Assembly (NCBI RefSeq): GCF_026870175.2
Contig: NZ_CP113977.2
Location: 1,922,001-1,986,000 of the forward strand
Source: Flavobacterium aestivum
GTDB lineage: Bacteria > Bacteroidota > Bacteroidia > Flavobacteriales > Flavobacteriaceae
Reading direction: 5' to 3'
Length of the DNA: 64,000 bases
Shown here: piece after piece, positions 38,790 to 50,600 of the stretch
Numbering within the stretch: position 1 is the first letter of the stretch
Layout: every line of letters starts with the position of its first letter
Position numbers and translations under genes: made by a program
The notes under the pieces: generated by a model
What the model saw: the letters and a program-made list of their open reading frames with translations, nothing else
Databases searched by the model: none
Told to the model about the DNA's origin: nothing

Positions 38790-39338
38790 ATGAAAAAGAA
38801 AATTAATATTGAATTATATAAAGAAATATACGCTGAAGAACTTAAAACAAAAATCTATATTGATTCCCAAGTAGGTCTTCCAATGAATTTAATTGTTATA
38901 TTAATTGGTGTTGGATTATTCTTATTTCAAAAGCATTATTTAAACCATCATCATACTAGTTTAGATAAATTACTACTAATAAGATCTCTTTTTGCTATAT
39001 TAGGAGGTATGCTAGCGTTTTCGATTATGTATTTAATGAAAATGTATCTTAATGCATTTTATAAATATCAGTATTTACCTATTTCTTCAGATTTGCAAAA
39101 AAAAGAGCTTGAATTTATAAATTCTAATAGATTTGAAACTAAAGAGCTGAAAAATAGAGAAATAGGTAAGGTTCAAATTGGCTTTGATAAATATTTACTA
39201 GATTGTTACATTAACACTTCTTCTAACAATAGAGTAATAAATGACGAAAGAATGAAGGCTTTTCATTTATGTAAACTTTTTTTAATGATTTCAATATTTT
39301 TGATTGCATTAATTGGATTTTTAATAATCCAAAAATAA
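38790..39338 (+). CDS. Membrane protein next to the Lit-like peptidase
   Basis: A 182-residue protein with membrane segments at about residues 27-44, 60-82 and 158-178, and a central cytoplasmic or periplasmic part of about 70 charged residues (FEINSNRFETKEL-like). I do not recognise a family. It follows the peptidase by 61 bp on the same strand and may be cotranscribed. Membrane proteins paired with a protease occur in abortive-infection modules, as effector or sensor; this is only a contextual guess. Confidence 0.62.
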   Translation: MKKKINIELYKEIYAEELKTKIYIDSQVGLPMNLIVILIGVGLFLFQKHYLNHHHTSLDKLLLIRSLFAILGGMLAFSIMYLMKMYLNAFYKYQYLPISSDLQKKELEFINSNRFETKELKNREIGKVQIGFDKYLLDCYINTSSNNRVINDERMKAFHLCKLFLMISIFLIALIGFLIIQK

Positions 39339-39659
39339 ATGTTTTTAACGTCTTATACTAAAATCCCCAGATTATATTCTTAACAAGATTAACGCAATTT
39401 GCGCATAGCGATTCTATTCGGTTGTGAACTTGCAAGGAAAAGTTACTAATGCTTTAGGGATTAAAATTGATGAGCAAATGGATGATATAGGAAACGACAA
39501 AGTTGAATTAAATACAAAACTAATGATGCTTTTGCTTAATCCGGTTGGAAAATTTGAGACAGCAAAAGATTGTAAAATTAAAGAGAGTATCATACAAAGA
39601 GATTAGCTTTGACTGAGTGAAAAACTACCTACAGAATTCGATTGTCAAATTAATAGAGC
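39339..39659. other. Intergenic region with a doubtful short frame
   Basis: The gap between two converging units. It contains a 60-codon frame (39424-39606, GTG start) of low complexity that reads MNLQGKVTNALGIKIDEQ and is Met/Lys/Asp-rich. This could be the remains of a longer gene, but there is no family match I recognise and no ribosome-binding site. No terminator hairpin was found. Confidence 0.3.
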
Positions 39660-42600
39660 CTATCTTTTTAATGCAAAATGGCCTTTTATAATCCTTCCAT
39701 CCCCTAAAGCAATTGAATACCAGTAATCAGTTGCCGGTAATAACTGACCATTGAATTTGCCATCCCATCCTTGAGTTGATGGGCTAATTTGTTTGATCAA
39801 TTTTCCAAAACGATCAAATATATCTATTGTTGTAATAGTACTTAATTTGTTGTTCGCTCCTTTAATATTCCAGTAGTCATTATATCCATCTCCATTCGGT
39901 GTGAAAAAACTTGGTATTCCTAACACACTGATTTCTTTTTCTGCAATACCACAACCATTCAAATCTTTCACATAAACTGTATAGATTCCAGCCTCAACAT
40001 TTGTAAACGTATTGGATGCCTGAAAAGTAACATTATCCAAACTATATACATAATTTCCTAGCCCTGAAACAGTAACTACAATAGAATTATGGTTGGATAA
40101 ATCCGAAACTTGTACATTCATGATAGTCGCCACGTCTGAAGCAACGACAGTAATCGTTCTCGTTCTCGAACAACCTTGGTTATTGAAAACTTCCACAGTA
40201 TAAATTCCAGCCGTATTTATGGTTAATGTCGGATTGATTTCTCCAACCAAAATAGTCCCGTTTAATTTCCATACATAGGTATAATATGTCGTAGGTGTAC
40301 CATTCAGAATCCCTGCATCTAAGGTTTTAGTGATGGTTTGTTCGTTACACACCAATTCATCTCCAATCAAACTAATATTAGGTACTGGCTTTACAACAAA
40401 AGGAATTACAAAAGAAGCATTACAGTTTGTATTTATTGGATTAATTACTTCAACCCTTACATTTTGGGTTGCCGTCACAAAAGGATTTGGCAATGGGCTT
40501 GGTAATGCATTATTATTCTGATCGTAATATTTCACAATCATGCCTATTTGACCATTGAGAATGATAGATTGAAACGTTGACGTATCAAATGCAAACTGTC
40601 CGTTCTGTTGTGCAGGATTAGCTTCATCATCGCAAACAGAAGTTAAACTAGTTGGTAGGGGGGAAGCTTCCGGTAAATCATCGACTATAAATTTGATGAT
40701 GGTCTGGTAATTGCAGCCGGTTGCTGTATTATTTGTTACTACTGCTTTAATGATTTGAGTAGCAGAAACAAAAGGATTTGGCAACGGGCTTGGTAATGGA
40801 ACATTATTTTGATCAAAATACGTGACGTTTACATTTGTTAAACCATTGAGTAAATTCGTCTGTATATTGGAAGTATCAAAAGCATATTGTCCGTCCTGAT
40901 CGTCATCGCAATGTTTTAATTCTTGTGGCAAGACAATAGGAATACGCTCTACATTCAGAGTAATATGCTGTCCTAATCCTAAACAATCATTATTAAGTGC
41001 ACTATCTACACGAATGTAGATATTTTGTGTGTCGGGATAACCAATATTTCGATAATTGGAAGTATCCGTAATCGCATTATTTTCAGCCAAAGCATCAGCC
41101 AGGTTTCTATAATAGGTAATAATCAATTGCTGTCCAGCCGGAAAAATATTTTGTATCTGAGTTGTAACACTGCTAAAATCGAATGAAGTAATACCATCAG
41201 TATTCGTTCCTAAAACTGCATCATCACATTGCGTAAATGTTCTAGTAAAATTCGGCGGAATTTGTGTGGTAGAAACAATTAGGTTCAATTGGGCGATACG
41301 ATAACAGCCATTGACATTGCTCACTTTTACAAAAATCACATCATTACTCACAATTTGATTGGTATAGGCTGTAAAATTTGAAATTGGATTGACATTGTTT
41401 TGAGCGTTTGAAAGCGTTTTAAAATAAGTAAACGTTTCATTGGCATAATTAGTGGAAATCTTGCTGTTGGCTTCCGTAAGATTGAAAACACTAAAACCAT
41501 CGATATTATCATCGCATTGTTTCAAATCGACAATCACTGTTATAACCGGCAATGAAAAAACCTGAATCCCAAACGAAGTAGTTGCCATGCAACTAGCATT
41601 CGCATTATTAATCACTTTGGCGTAAATCGTTTCTATAGAATTGGTATTCGAATAATTAGCTGGCGTGAGTATTTGGTTTGTTAAAGCCGCATCACGATAA
41701 TACGTAATGGAAAATTGCGCCGCCGATTGACCGTTCAAAATAGCGACCGCTCTTTGGGTCAAATCAAAAATAACACGTCCGTCATTATCAGTACCAACTG
41801 TTGTATTGTCACAAGTAGTTAAAGCAGGAATATTTGCCTGAGTATTAGGTTTTGGCGAATCAAAGACACCAATAGCAAATGTTGTTGTCGCTTTACAATC
41901 TCCATTAGCATTGTTAGACACTTCCACAATGATGGTTTGCGACTGATAGGCCGTAGCATTTGTATAATTTACAGGAGTGGCAATGGCTACATTGTTATTG
42001 TAATCATTAGTATTGGCAAAATATCTAATCGTGTACTGACTTGAAGTCTGACCGTTTAGGATCGACGCATTTTGCGTGGTCAGATCAAAAGCATATAAGC
42101 CGTCATTATTGTTATCGCATATTTTAAGATCTTGTGGCTGTGTTGCTGTTGGGACTTCCGAAACGATAATATCACGGGTTTTGGTATTCATCCCGTTGGG
42201 GCTTGTTGCTGTGACTGTAACAGTATAAGTTCCAGCTGTACTGTAAGTGTGATTGGCGATAATATTATTACTTGTAGGTGTACTGTCTCCAAAATCCCAT
42301 GTAGCACTTATTACCGTTTGGTTCGTATTTAATGCAAATTGAGTGTTTTGTCCTACACAAGCATTATCAAATTGAATAGTTGGGTTGAAAAAAAAAGATT
42401 GATTAAAAGAAGGCAGGCCTCCCTCACTAATTTTCCCTCCTAAGTCTATCGAATTTAGCTGAAAATTACAGCCTAATCCAACAATGTCAGGGTTATTAAT
42501 CACACTTAATTTAGTTTGATTATATATTGCCAAGTAAATCTTTCCATCAGGACCCAATTGCAATTGACCTGGAAATAAAGTTCCGTTATATAATTCCAAT

Positions 42601-43469
42601 TTAGAGGCAGATATATTGGAGGCTAACAAATCAAATTGATAAACCTTATGAAAAGCATTTGTAATGTACAAAACTGATTCATTTGGAGAAAATTGGGCTC
42701 CATATAATTCCCAAGGCTCTGATAATAATGTTTGAGCATTAGATACTAATCCTGTATTATTATTAAAATCGAAAAGTTGGACAAAATCTGTAACACTTGT
42801 TAAAACTAGTTTAGAACCGCTTGGTGCTATTTTAATATTTGCAGCAGCATCGAATCCTGAACCTGAAACAACCTGACCTACATTAGAAATTACTGGTGTT
42901 AGATTTAATCCTGCTGAAGTTAGTGAATATGTTCTAAATTCATTAGTATTAAAACCATGTATTACAATCAGAAAATCAATACCATTAGCGTGCTTTGTCA
43001 CTCCCAAACCTTCTAATGTCGGAGTATAAATAGGTATGTTTTTATCTGAAGTAATTGCCCCCAGACCTCCATCTAAAGTTAGGTCGATGATAGAATACCT
43101 TAATCCGTTAGCATGCCCTTCATAATCTACTGTGAAAACATAAAATAATGTGGAAGAGCCTGGTTTAGGGACTATAGTTGCTGATTGTTCTGTTGAGCTA
43201 TGCCCCATCAATCCAGTTCCGTTGAGCATAATCTGATGGTTTTTGTTGTACACTGTAACGCCATCGGTGTAAAACAATAACTGTCCTGCAGCATTTGATA
43301 ATGTAGCACAACCTTCATCTGTATTCAATTGGCCATTTGTTAATGCAACCGGACTGCCACTGTTAAAATCCAATCCGGCATGATTCCCGAAATACCAGAT
43401 ATTAGCTTCCCCTTGGGAGAAAGCCGTTAATGATACTAAAAGAAATAGGAATCCTAATTTAAATTTCAT
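39660..43469 (-). CDS. Large secreted PKD-domain protein with T9SS type B sorting domain
   Basis: A 1,269-residue surface or secreted protein. A signal peptide (1-18) precedes EANIWYFGNHAGLDF, the start of a propeller-like domain (to about 360). One PKD domain (TWDFGDSTP, near 390-450) follows. Then come about six repeats of roughly 95 residues, each with an 'L-x-x-CD-D-x-x-DG-x-x-F-D' core. The last 85 residues (FFTPNGDGYNDYWNIKG, IDIFDRFGKL) are the gliding-motility-associated type B sorting domain recognised by the type IX secretion system. It likely acts as an adhesin or surface protein; ligand unknown. A TAGTTTTG box lies 20 bp upstream. Confidence 0.88.
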   Translation of the reverse strand: MKFKLGFLFLLVSLTAFSQGEANIWYFGNHAGLDFNSGSPVALTNGQLNTDEGCATLSNAAGQLLFYTDGVTVYNKNHQIMLNGTGLMGHSSTEQSATIVPKPGSSTLFYVFTVDYEGHANGLRYSIIDLTLDGGLGAITSDKNIPIYTPTLEGLGVTKHANGIDFLIVIHGFNTNEFRTYSLTSAGLNLTPVISNVGQVVSGSGFDAAANIKIAPSGSKLVLTSVTDFVQLFDFNNNTGLVSNAQTLLSEPWELYGAQFSPNESVLYITNAFHKVYQFDLLASNISASKLELYNGTLFPGQLQLGPDGKIYLAIYNQTKLSVINNPDIVGLGCNFQLNSIDLGGKISEGGLPSFNQSFFFNPTIQFDNACVGQNTQFALNTNQTVISATWDFGDSTPTSNNIIANHTYSTAGTYTVTVTATSPNGMNTKTRDIIVSEVPTATQPQDLKICDNNNDGLYAFDLTTQNASILNGQTSSQYTIRYFANTNDYNNNVAIATPVNYTNATAYQSQTIIVEVSNNANGDCKATTTFAIGVFDSPKPNTQANIPALTTCDNTTVGTDNDGRVIFDLTQRAVAILNGQSAAQFSITYYRDAALTNQILTPANYSNTNSIETIYAKVINNANASCMATTSFGIQVFSLPVITVIVDLKQCDDNIDGFSVFNLTEANSKISTNYANETFTYFKTLSNAQNNVNPISNFTAYTNQIVSNDVIFVKVSNVNGCYRIAQLNLIVSTTQIPPNFTRTFTQCDDAVLGTNTDGITSFDFSSVTTQIQNIFPAGQQLIITYYRNLADALAENNAITDTSNYRNIGYPDTQNIYIRVDSALNNDCLGLGQHITLNVERIPIVLPQELKHCDDDQDGQYAFDTSNIQTNLLNGLTNVNVTYFDQNNVPLPSPLPNPFVSATQIIKAVVTNNTATGCNYQTIIKFIVDDLPEASPLPTSLTSVCDDEANPAQQNGQFAFDTSTFQSIILNGQIGMIVKYYDQNNNALPSPLPNPFVTATQNVRVEVINPINTNCNASFVIPFVVKPVPNISLIGDELVCNEQTITKTLDAGILNGTPTTYYTYVWKLNGTILVGEINPTLTINTAGIYTVEVFNNQGCSRTRTITVVASDVATIMNVQVSDLSNHNSIVVTVSGLGNYVYSLDNVTFQASNTFTNVEAGIYTVYVKDLNGCGIAEKEISVLGIPSFFTPNGDGYNDYWNIKGANNKLSTITTIDIFDRFGKLIKQISPSTQGWDGKFNGQLLPATDYWYSIALGDGRIIKGHFALKR

Positions 43470-43488
43470 TTTTGAAAGAATATAACCA

Positions 43489-43496
43489 CAAAACTA
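43489..43496 (-). promoter_or_regulatory. Candidate -7 box of the T9SS type B gene
   Basis: On the minus strand TAGTTTTG, an exact TAnnTTTG match 20 nt before the start codon at 43469. It gives this gene its own promoter, separate from the Rhs operon upstream. Confidence 0.5.
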
Positions 43497-43519
43497 TGCA
43501 ATATATCGTGAAATTAAAT

Positions 43520-43969
43520 TTATTTCGTCAATATTAAAGCTTTGGCTCCATCTCCTACAATGCTGCCAAAATAAATCACATTATCATATTCAATTTTCAT
43601 GGTTGTGGGCGTCAAATAAATAATTCTGCCGTTGTCAAAATCTTCAAAGCAACTTTTTATGGTAATCCCATTAAGGTAAAAGTCGATACAGTCTGTAGTT
43701 CCCTCATCGCAGTCACTAAAAAATCGATGTTTTGTAATTTTACGATACGTAAAAATATCTGCATAATCTCGCTTACCTGAGCAAGAAGAAACATAAGGAT
43801 CAGTGGTTCCGTTTGGCCTTACAATACTGGTATAATACCATCTACCCGCTATGTTAGTGTAATTAGGTGTTAATTGTTGTTCTACAGGATTTGATACATT
43901 GTTATCATCATTTTTGCTACAAGAAAGCAGGGATAATGTAAGTGTTACTATAATAATTACTTTTTTCAT
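43520..43969 (-). CDS. Lipoprotein with lipocalin-like domain
   Basis: A 149-residue lipoprotein. The signal peptide ends in the lipobox LLSC at residue 17, then SKNDDNNVSNPVEQQ as a linker. The mature part begins with AGRWYYTSI, like lipocalin-like Bacteroidota lipoproteins, has four Cys (CSGKRDYAD, SDCDEGTTDC, SCFEDF) likely forming two disulfides, and ends in beta-strands. Function unknown. It lies 83 nt after the 203-residue lipoprotein on the Rhs strand, so it could be a second accessory or immunity protein of the Rhs system, or independent. Confidence 0.7.
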   Translation of the reverse strand: MKKVIIIVTLTLSLLSCSKNDDNNVSNPVEQQLTPNYTNIAGRWYYTSIVRPNGTTDPYVSSCSGKRDYADIFTYRKITKHRFFSDCDEGTTDCIDFYLNGITIKSCFEDFDNGRIIYLTPTTMKIEYDNVIYFGSIVGDGAKALILTK

Positions 43970-44052
43970 TAAATTTTTGTTTATTTTTCTTTTCAGCAGA
44001 ATATATGTAATAGCTTAAGCAATCAATCAATAATCTGGAATCATTTAATTAT

Positions 44053-44664
44053 CTATTTTTTATAAAAATACCTCCATCTGTTTCCTTCTTTAATACTATC
44101 CAGTGTATTTAACTCAGGATATTTATAATAATTAGGAAGCTTTAGCTCATTTGGTCCTTTTTTAAAATTTAATTGATTAGTAATGATTGTACCATTTACT
44201 ATTGCTTTATGTATTGAATTATATTTTTTAATGTCAAATTCAATGAAAAGTCCTGAATTTAAATTCTCCATAAAAAACAATCCATTATTTTTATTTAAGA
44301 AATAGTAACAACTGGAACCATGATTATTTTTAGGTTGATAAAAATATTTGTCAACAACTATGAAAGATCCATTTAAATCTAAACGTTTTGTGTCGATTTT
44401 TTTCAAAAGAACATTGTTTAAGAAGATATTATTATTGTTTAATTTTAGTGAGTCAATACTACCATCTATCTTATTTAAATTATAAATAAAAAATTTAGAA
44501 TTGTCTTTGGTTACAATTTTCATTTTTATTTCATTTTTATCAATCCCTTTATTTTGCAAATTATAAGTTCTTGAATGTATTCTATATTCTTTAAAATTCT
44601 CTTTTTCTTTTTGTTTACAAGAAAAAATTAATATAATTGAAATTAGAGTTAGTACGTTTTTCAT
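44053..44664 (-). CDS. Lipoprotein encoded after the Rhs gene, possible immunity protein
   Basis: A 203-residue Lys/Asn-rich lipoprotein. The signal peptide ends in the lipobox IFSC at residue 16, followed by KQKEKENFKEYRIHSR. The mature domain is beta-rich with Lys-Lys/Asn-Asn repeats and no recognised family. It starts 8 nt after the Rhs stop, so it is cotranscribed and probably cotranslated. A gene right after a polymorphic toxin usually encodes its immunity protein; a periplasmic or surface lipoprotein fits a toxin that acts outside the cytoplasm. This role is inferred from position alone. Confidence 0.62.
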   Translation of the reverse strand: MKNVLTLISIILIFSCKQKEKENFKEYRIHSRTYNLQNKGIDKNEIKMKIVTKDNSKFFIYNLNKIDGSIDSLKLNNNNIFLNNVLLKKIDTKRLDLNGSFIVVDKYFYQPKNNHGSSCYYFLNKNNGLFFMENLNSGLFIEFDIKKYNSIHKAIVNGTIITNQLNFKKGPNELKLPNYYKYPELNTLDSIKEGNRWRYFYKK

Positions 44665-44672
44665 AATTTATT

Positions 44673-47600
44673 TTATTTAATTCCTAAAATATTTAATGCA
44701 CTTTGTAAACCCGAAATATAATAACTTGAATTACCTTGATAAAAGGAGAAACCAAATTGATCTGCAAAAGAATAAGCAAAAACTTCATCTAATGCCATTG
44801 TTTTAGTCCAATTATTGCGCATCAAGCTATAATTTTTTGCCATTAAGCCTGTATATCTACTGTAACAATGTCCTAATTCGTGAACAATGGTTCCGGCTAA
44901 GTATTTATAAGATTGAAATGAATTTCTATAAACAATTGTAAACATATCTTTAGATCCAGTGTAATATTCTCCACTGCAATTAGCTGACGTTGTTGTATAT
45001 GCATCTTGACCACTTTCAGGGGAGCATCCGCCTGCATTACTTACAAAGTTATCATCATATGTGAATCTTGAGTTACCTGAATTATGATGCATATTATTTA
45101 GTGTAGGTGTACTCATTATATCATCAATTGTCTCTTGGCCAGTTGGGGCGGGGTCATTAATATTACCGTATTTAGCTCTTAATTCTTTATTAATTTTACG
45201 TACTAATCTCTTATTTGGATCACTATGCATAAAATGATTTAACCCACTCACCACCAATCCTGTAACAGCACCTTGCCAAAAATTACCACCTGTCAATGCT
45301 GCAGCTGCACCTCCGCTAATGGTCCCAAAAACAATCATGCTAGCACCACTGTTTCCAGCAATACCTCCAAATCCTGAACCTGCTATTGAATTGCCATCCG
45401 TGTCATAACTGCTTCCACCGGCCCACATACTGCTGGCAATACTACTAATACTTCCAGAAGCAAAACCATTCCAGAAATTACTTCCTGTAATGGAGTACAT
45501 ACTTCCTTGAAATAATCCATGTGCCAATGCCTCGACTCCGGCCCTAACCCAAAAATTGCCTATGGTTGACGTAGCGGAACCAATACCATAAGTCACTGCA
45601 CCACTCACAGATCCCACCACCACATTATAAGCCAATCCCGGAAAAGTAATAGCCGTATGATTAATTGCACAAGAAGTCAAATAACTTATTACAGCAATTG
45701 TCGCAGCTGCAACCGCAGCTCCAAGCATTGTAAATTCTTCACCTGATCTATCATTATATTTTAACGGATTGTTTAAACAGTACGAATATCGGTTAAAATT
45801 TTGCGTATTATACTGATCTTGTACATAATTATCCGGTTGTAAAAAACGGTGCAATTTAGGATCATACAAACGTCCGTTCATGTGAACAAGCCCCACACCC
45901 TCTAAATGCTGGTGTCCTGTATAACCTCTATCAAAAAACGTAAGTTTATTCAGATTATTGCCTGCGCCATCCTGTACTTTGGCAATAGCGCCCCAAGGAT
46001 CGAACAATCGTTTTTCAATTACAGCTCCTGCAGCATTGGTAACAGCCATTATACTTCCCTGATAGTCACGGTGCAGGTAAAAATAATTTTGCGTTGTACC
46101 GTCACTTTTAACCAACATAGGTGCAGAATATGCATCACCTCCTATATAAGTAATAAACTCCACACTTGTAGGTGTAGTGGTGTTTCCTGCAGCAAAAGTA
46201 GCTTTTATTTCCATAGTACCGTCACCGCTATAATATTGACGATAAGGCCTGGTTAGTTTATCAGTATTGGTATTGCCATAATACATGATATTGCGTTGTT
46301 GCATAGCATTGTAACCAAAGCTTATTTTATCCACTCCTTGATCTTCAATTTGAAGAGGTGCTTTAAAAACATTGTAACTGATGGTTTGCAATGGTTTTGC
46401 ACCATAATAAGTATTAGCATCCGCTGTTGTTAATACGGAAGTATTCTGATATGGACTTGCTGCATTAGTATATTGGTATTGCCCTAAAGCATTATTCGTT
46501 ATTTTACCTCTATCGTCATATGTTTGACTGTAAACAGGTAAAGCATCTATTTTTAAATTATCAATATAGAATGTTGTATTAGGCGGTGTTGATCCTCCTC
46601 CATTAGAGCCTAAAGGACTTTCTTCGTCCACTACAAATTTTAGAGTAAATTTAGGATTGGAAACAAAATTACTCGCTGTATAAGTAGCATCAAAAGCACC
46701 ATTATTTACGGTTCCAAATGGGATTTCTACATAATTAGAAGCATCTAACGGATCAGTTTCAACCATAACCGCATCAACAATTACACCAGTAGTTCCTGTT
46801 TTATTTGTTATATCTGCTTTTACACGTAATTTATTACCCGGAGTTATAGTAAAAGTAGTTAACGGTTTTTTTGCCGCTACAAAGGTGTTCTTTAAGATTA
46901 CTTTCATAGTTCCGGTAACATTGGTTACCGATCCTTCAGTAGCAGTCCCAGTGAAAGTAAAGCCTTCAGTAGTCGTATTAAAAGGCAAAGTCAATACATT
47001 TTGAGAATTCCCTTCCCATGCAACCAATCGGTCTAAACTATCGTAAGTGAAATTTTCCTTAACATCAAACATACTGTTGTAACGACTCATCAGATTACCC
47101 AATACAGGTTCAAAAACATTGTCTAAAGTCATTACATTAGTACTACTCAAAAGATGCTTGTTTTGCGAGACATAACCATACGCATCATACGTATTGGTAA
47201 TTTCTATTCCATTCCCCAATGAAGCTCCTGTAAGCTGCCCTCTAGCATTAACGGTATTGGCTTGCCATTTCATTACGGTACCATCTTGCATTTGCCATTC
47301 AGCGCCATTCTTATAAACGTGAGTAATGGTTTTGCTACTTGATTTACTGTGGGCAGAAGCTGTTAATTTTTCGGTATTTACCCTTCCAAACACATCAAAA
47401 GTAAGTTCTTTTGTAAAAGTCGCATAAGGCAATGTTTCAATCGTTTTATTAAGCTGCTTGGTAGTAGCATCATAACTGTAATCATAAGTACTGTTTCCGT
47501 CAACTGGATTGGTTACGGCAATTTTGGTTACCCATTTGTTCGTAACATCATAAGTATAAACACTAGTGATGTTGGTATTCGTACTATTCACGTCGACATT

Positions 47601-50600
47601 AGTAGTTCCAGGCGAATAAGCCAAAACCGTTTTTTTCGAAACTTTCCCAACTGCGTCTATATCATAAGTCGTTATTCCTTTAGGTGTGCTTTCAGATATC
47701 GTTTCACCAAAAGCATTATACAAATAATCGTAAGTGCCTGCTGAAGAATCGATTAATTTCTTTTTTCTTCCCCAGTTGTCATATTGCATCTCAATAGTAA
47801 CTCCTGCATAATCAGAGATTAACAAATTACCTCTTGCATCGTATTTATAAGTAATAGTTCCTCCCGGACTATCCGTTGCAGAGATAACCAGACCATTTGC
47901 ATTATTGGTTTTTTCCTTAACCATTGTCCCATCATTTACATTAACAGTCAGGCCAGTATAAGTAGTATTGATTACTTTTCCTGTAAACGCTGTCGTTTTT
48001 ATTGGTCTGGAATAATCATCATATTCGTAAGTGGTCCATTGTGTTGGTGATCCGGTTGAAAAATAAGGTTCACTATCTCTTATTTTTTTACCTAAATAAT
48101 CATACTCTGTATTAACATACACCCAATCCCCATTCACATTTTTACTTCCTTTTCTGATTATTCTGGCCAAAGCATCACTGTCAACAATACTACTGCTACC
48201 ATCATCACCTGTCTGTGTTGTAGTATAAATATTATTAGCTCTAGCATAAGTATAATTCACACTTTTCCCTAAAAAGTCAGTAACTTTGGTTCTTTTACCC
48301 CAAGTGTCATAAACACTTGTCGTGACTTGTCCAAAAGGATTTTGTTGTGTTAAAACAACCCCATACAAACTATCATAAGTCAAATTGGTTGTTACCAATA
48401 ATTCAGGGTCTGTAATAGTTTTGACAAAACGGTTTGTAGTATCATATGTATAAGAAGTACTTCGGTCAGAAGCAGCTGCCGACCCAGTAAATCCTGTAGC
48501 GCTAATCGTCTTCTTTTGCAGTAATCCGTTAGGGAAATAATCAAATTTTTCAATTAATGTTTCTGTAGAACCATTGGCAGTCTTCTCTGTTCTGGTTACA
48601 TTCCCATTTGTGTAAAAATATTTTTCTTTACTGGTTTTAATATCAGAACTTCCAACAGTATTCACATAGACCGTTGATGTTGTATTTACTTCGTTTGGAC
48701 GACCTATATAATAACCACTGCCTGTACCTGACGTAACATTGTCATAACTCGTCACTGTTGTAGTACTGCCTTGCAATGTTGTCCCTAATAGATTATTCAT
48801 CGTTACGCTTAATGGCAACAGATAATCTGTGGAATACGAATTATAGACTTTTTGTGAAACAACATTGGTCAAATAATCCGTAGCCGTTTGCGTGTTAAGT
48901 AAAATATAATACGGGAAAGTATTGGCTGGCGATTCGGTATATGTATTCTCTGTTTTACTCAATAAACCGGAAGTATAACCCGTCTCAAAAGCAAAATTGG
49001 AACTGTTTAGCAATTGATTCCAAGTTCTTACAATTGCTCCTCTTTGTGTGGGTTTGGTTTCTACAAGACTCCATATCCTTTTATCTGAATCGTTCTTAAA
49101 CCAGCTGCTTCGTGCTGATCCCTTAAAACCAAGAGCTCCAATACCGTTAAGGTTGAATGACAATCCACGGTATTTAAAATCCTGCTTTTTAACTACACCT
49201 AATGACGTGTTTTTTAATTGGGATACCAGTTTATTAGAAGACAATTGCTTTAATTCAACTAGAGGATATTCTAACTCATCTCCTGAGGAATAAAAACCAT
49301 TCAATGTTCCATAACCATTTGTACCATCTGAAGGAACCATATCACTATAAGTGATATCATCTACAATAGCACCGCCTGACTGAGTTACCTTAGTTATAAG
49401 GTTATCTTGTGAATAATCTTTTTTGAAATCTACATAAGTTACTGTTTTATCATAAGAAGTTCCGGTATGATAACGAATGATTAATAAATCACTATCCATG
49501 CCCGGAAATTTAAGACTACTTCCTAAGGCTATTGGTCGTGAGTTATCGTCATTATCGTGAGTAGAAGGAGAGGTATAGTCATAGGTAAAACCTCCATTAT
49601 AACCAATAGTATTGATATAAGTAGCCACCGTCCAAGAAGTATCCAAATCTTTTGGATCCCAAAAAGGGTGGTATTGCCAAACGTTTGTCCAAACCCTTAC
49701 CAGATCAGACTTTCCATCTTTATTAACATCCATGGCAAAATAACTGCTCGTCTGTACTTGCGTTGCATAATCGCTACCTGTACTTGGTCTGTAAGGAGCA
49801 ATGTTAAAGGATTCTTTCGCAAAATAAACCCCTCCAGCCGGATTCGGATTGCTGTAATAAATATGCCACGTACTGCATGTATCACAACCGTTACCATCTG
49901 CATCTGGCAGCATAATATCGGGTTTCCCATCTCCATTATAATCCCCAAAAAGCATTTGCTTTGTCGGAGAATAAGCATCTATTGTGCCCTGACCAATAAT
50001 TTCCATTTCAACCCAAGGAGAGACTGTTAATTGTTTAAAAGACACTATCTTATAAGAACCATTATTATTAACAACGAAAACATCAGCCTTTCCGTCAGAA
50101 TTCATATCCATCACAATACGTTTATCTCCATCTAAATATAAATTAGGATTGCCCAAACTGCAATTACCACTAGTATTAATGGTATTGGAAACGTTCGGAT
50201 TTAAGTCAATTAAACGCACTTCTTTATATCCTGGTTCAATAACATGAGTTAAAACACAAGGATTTGGATCTGGATTGCCTGTTTTTCCCCCTGTAGCAGC
50301 TTCACCATAAAAATCATATTCATTGCGTGCTAAAATTAGCACCTCCGACAATCCATCTCCATTAAAATCACCTTCCAAGTATTGATTAGAGTATTTTACC
50401 GTAGGTGATGGTGATGGTGTAGTTTGTGGTTGGAATTCACATCCATATACATAGTTACTTGCATTATCAAACGGGATATTCTTAGTGTAATCCAATACTA
50501 CTGCATTTGAATTGTTAAGATTATGAACCTTAAATGCAATATTCGTTATTGTTTCGTCTGCATAAACTATAGATTGCTTTTGATTTACTTTATTATTTGA

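Noticed and set aside
39424..39606. 60-codon frame with GTG start as a real gene
   Set aside because: No recognisable family, no ribosome-binding site and low-complexity sequence; kept only as a note in the intergenic entry.
39660..43469. Repeats in the T9SS type B gene as a CRISPR or DNA repeat array
   Set aside because: The repetition is at protein level with a period of about 95 residues and diverged DNA; it reflects tandem protein domains.
45906..46256. 116-codon plus-strand frame inside the Rhs gene
   Set aside because: Antisense to well-conserved Rhs core sequence, with no family resemblance or ribosome-binding site.
49557..50030. 157-codon plus-strand frame inside the Rhs gene
   Set aside because: It lies wholly antisense to the repeat region of the Rhs gene and has the unnatural Ile/Arg/Cys-rich composition of a shadow frame.
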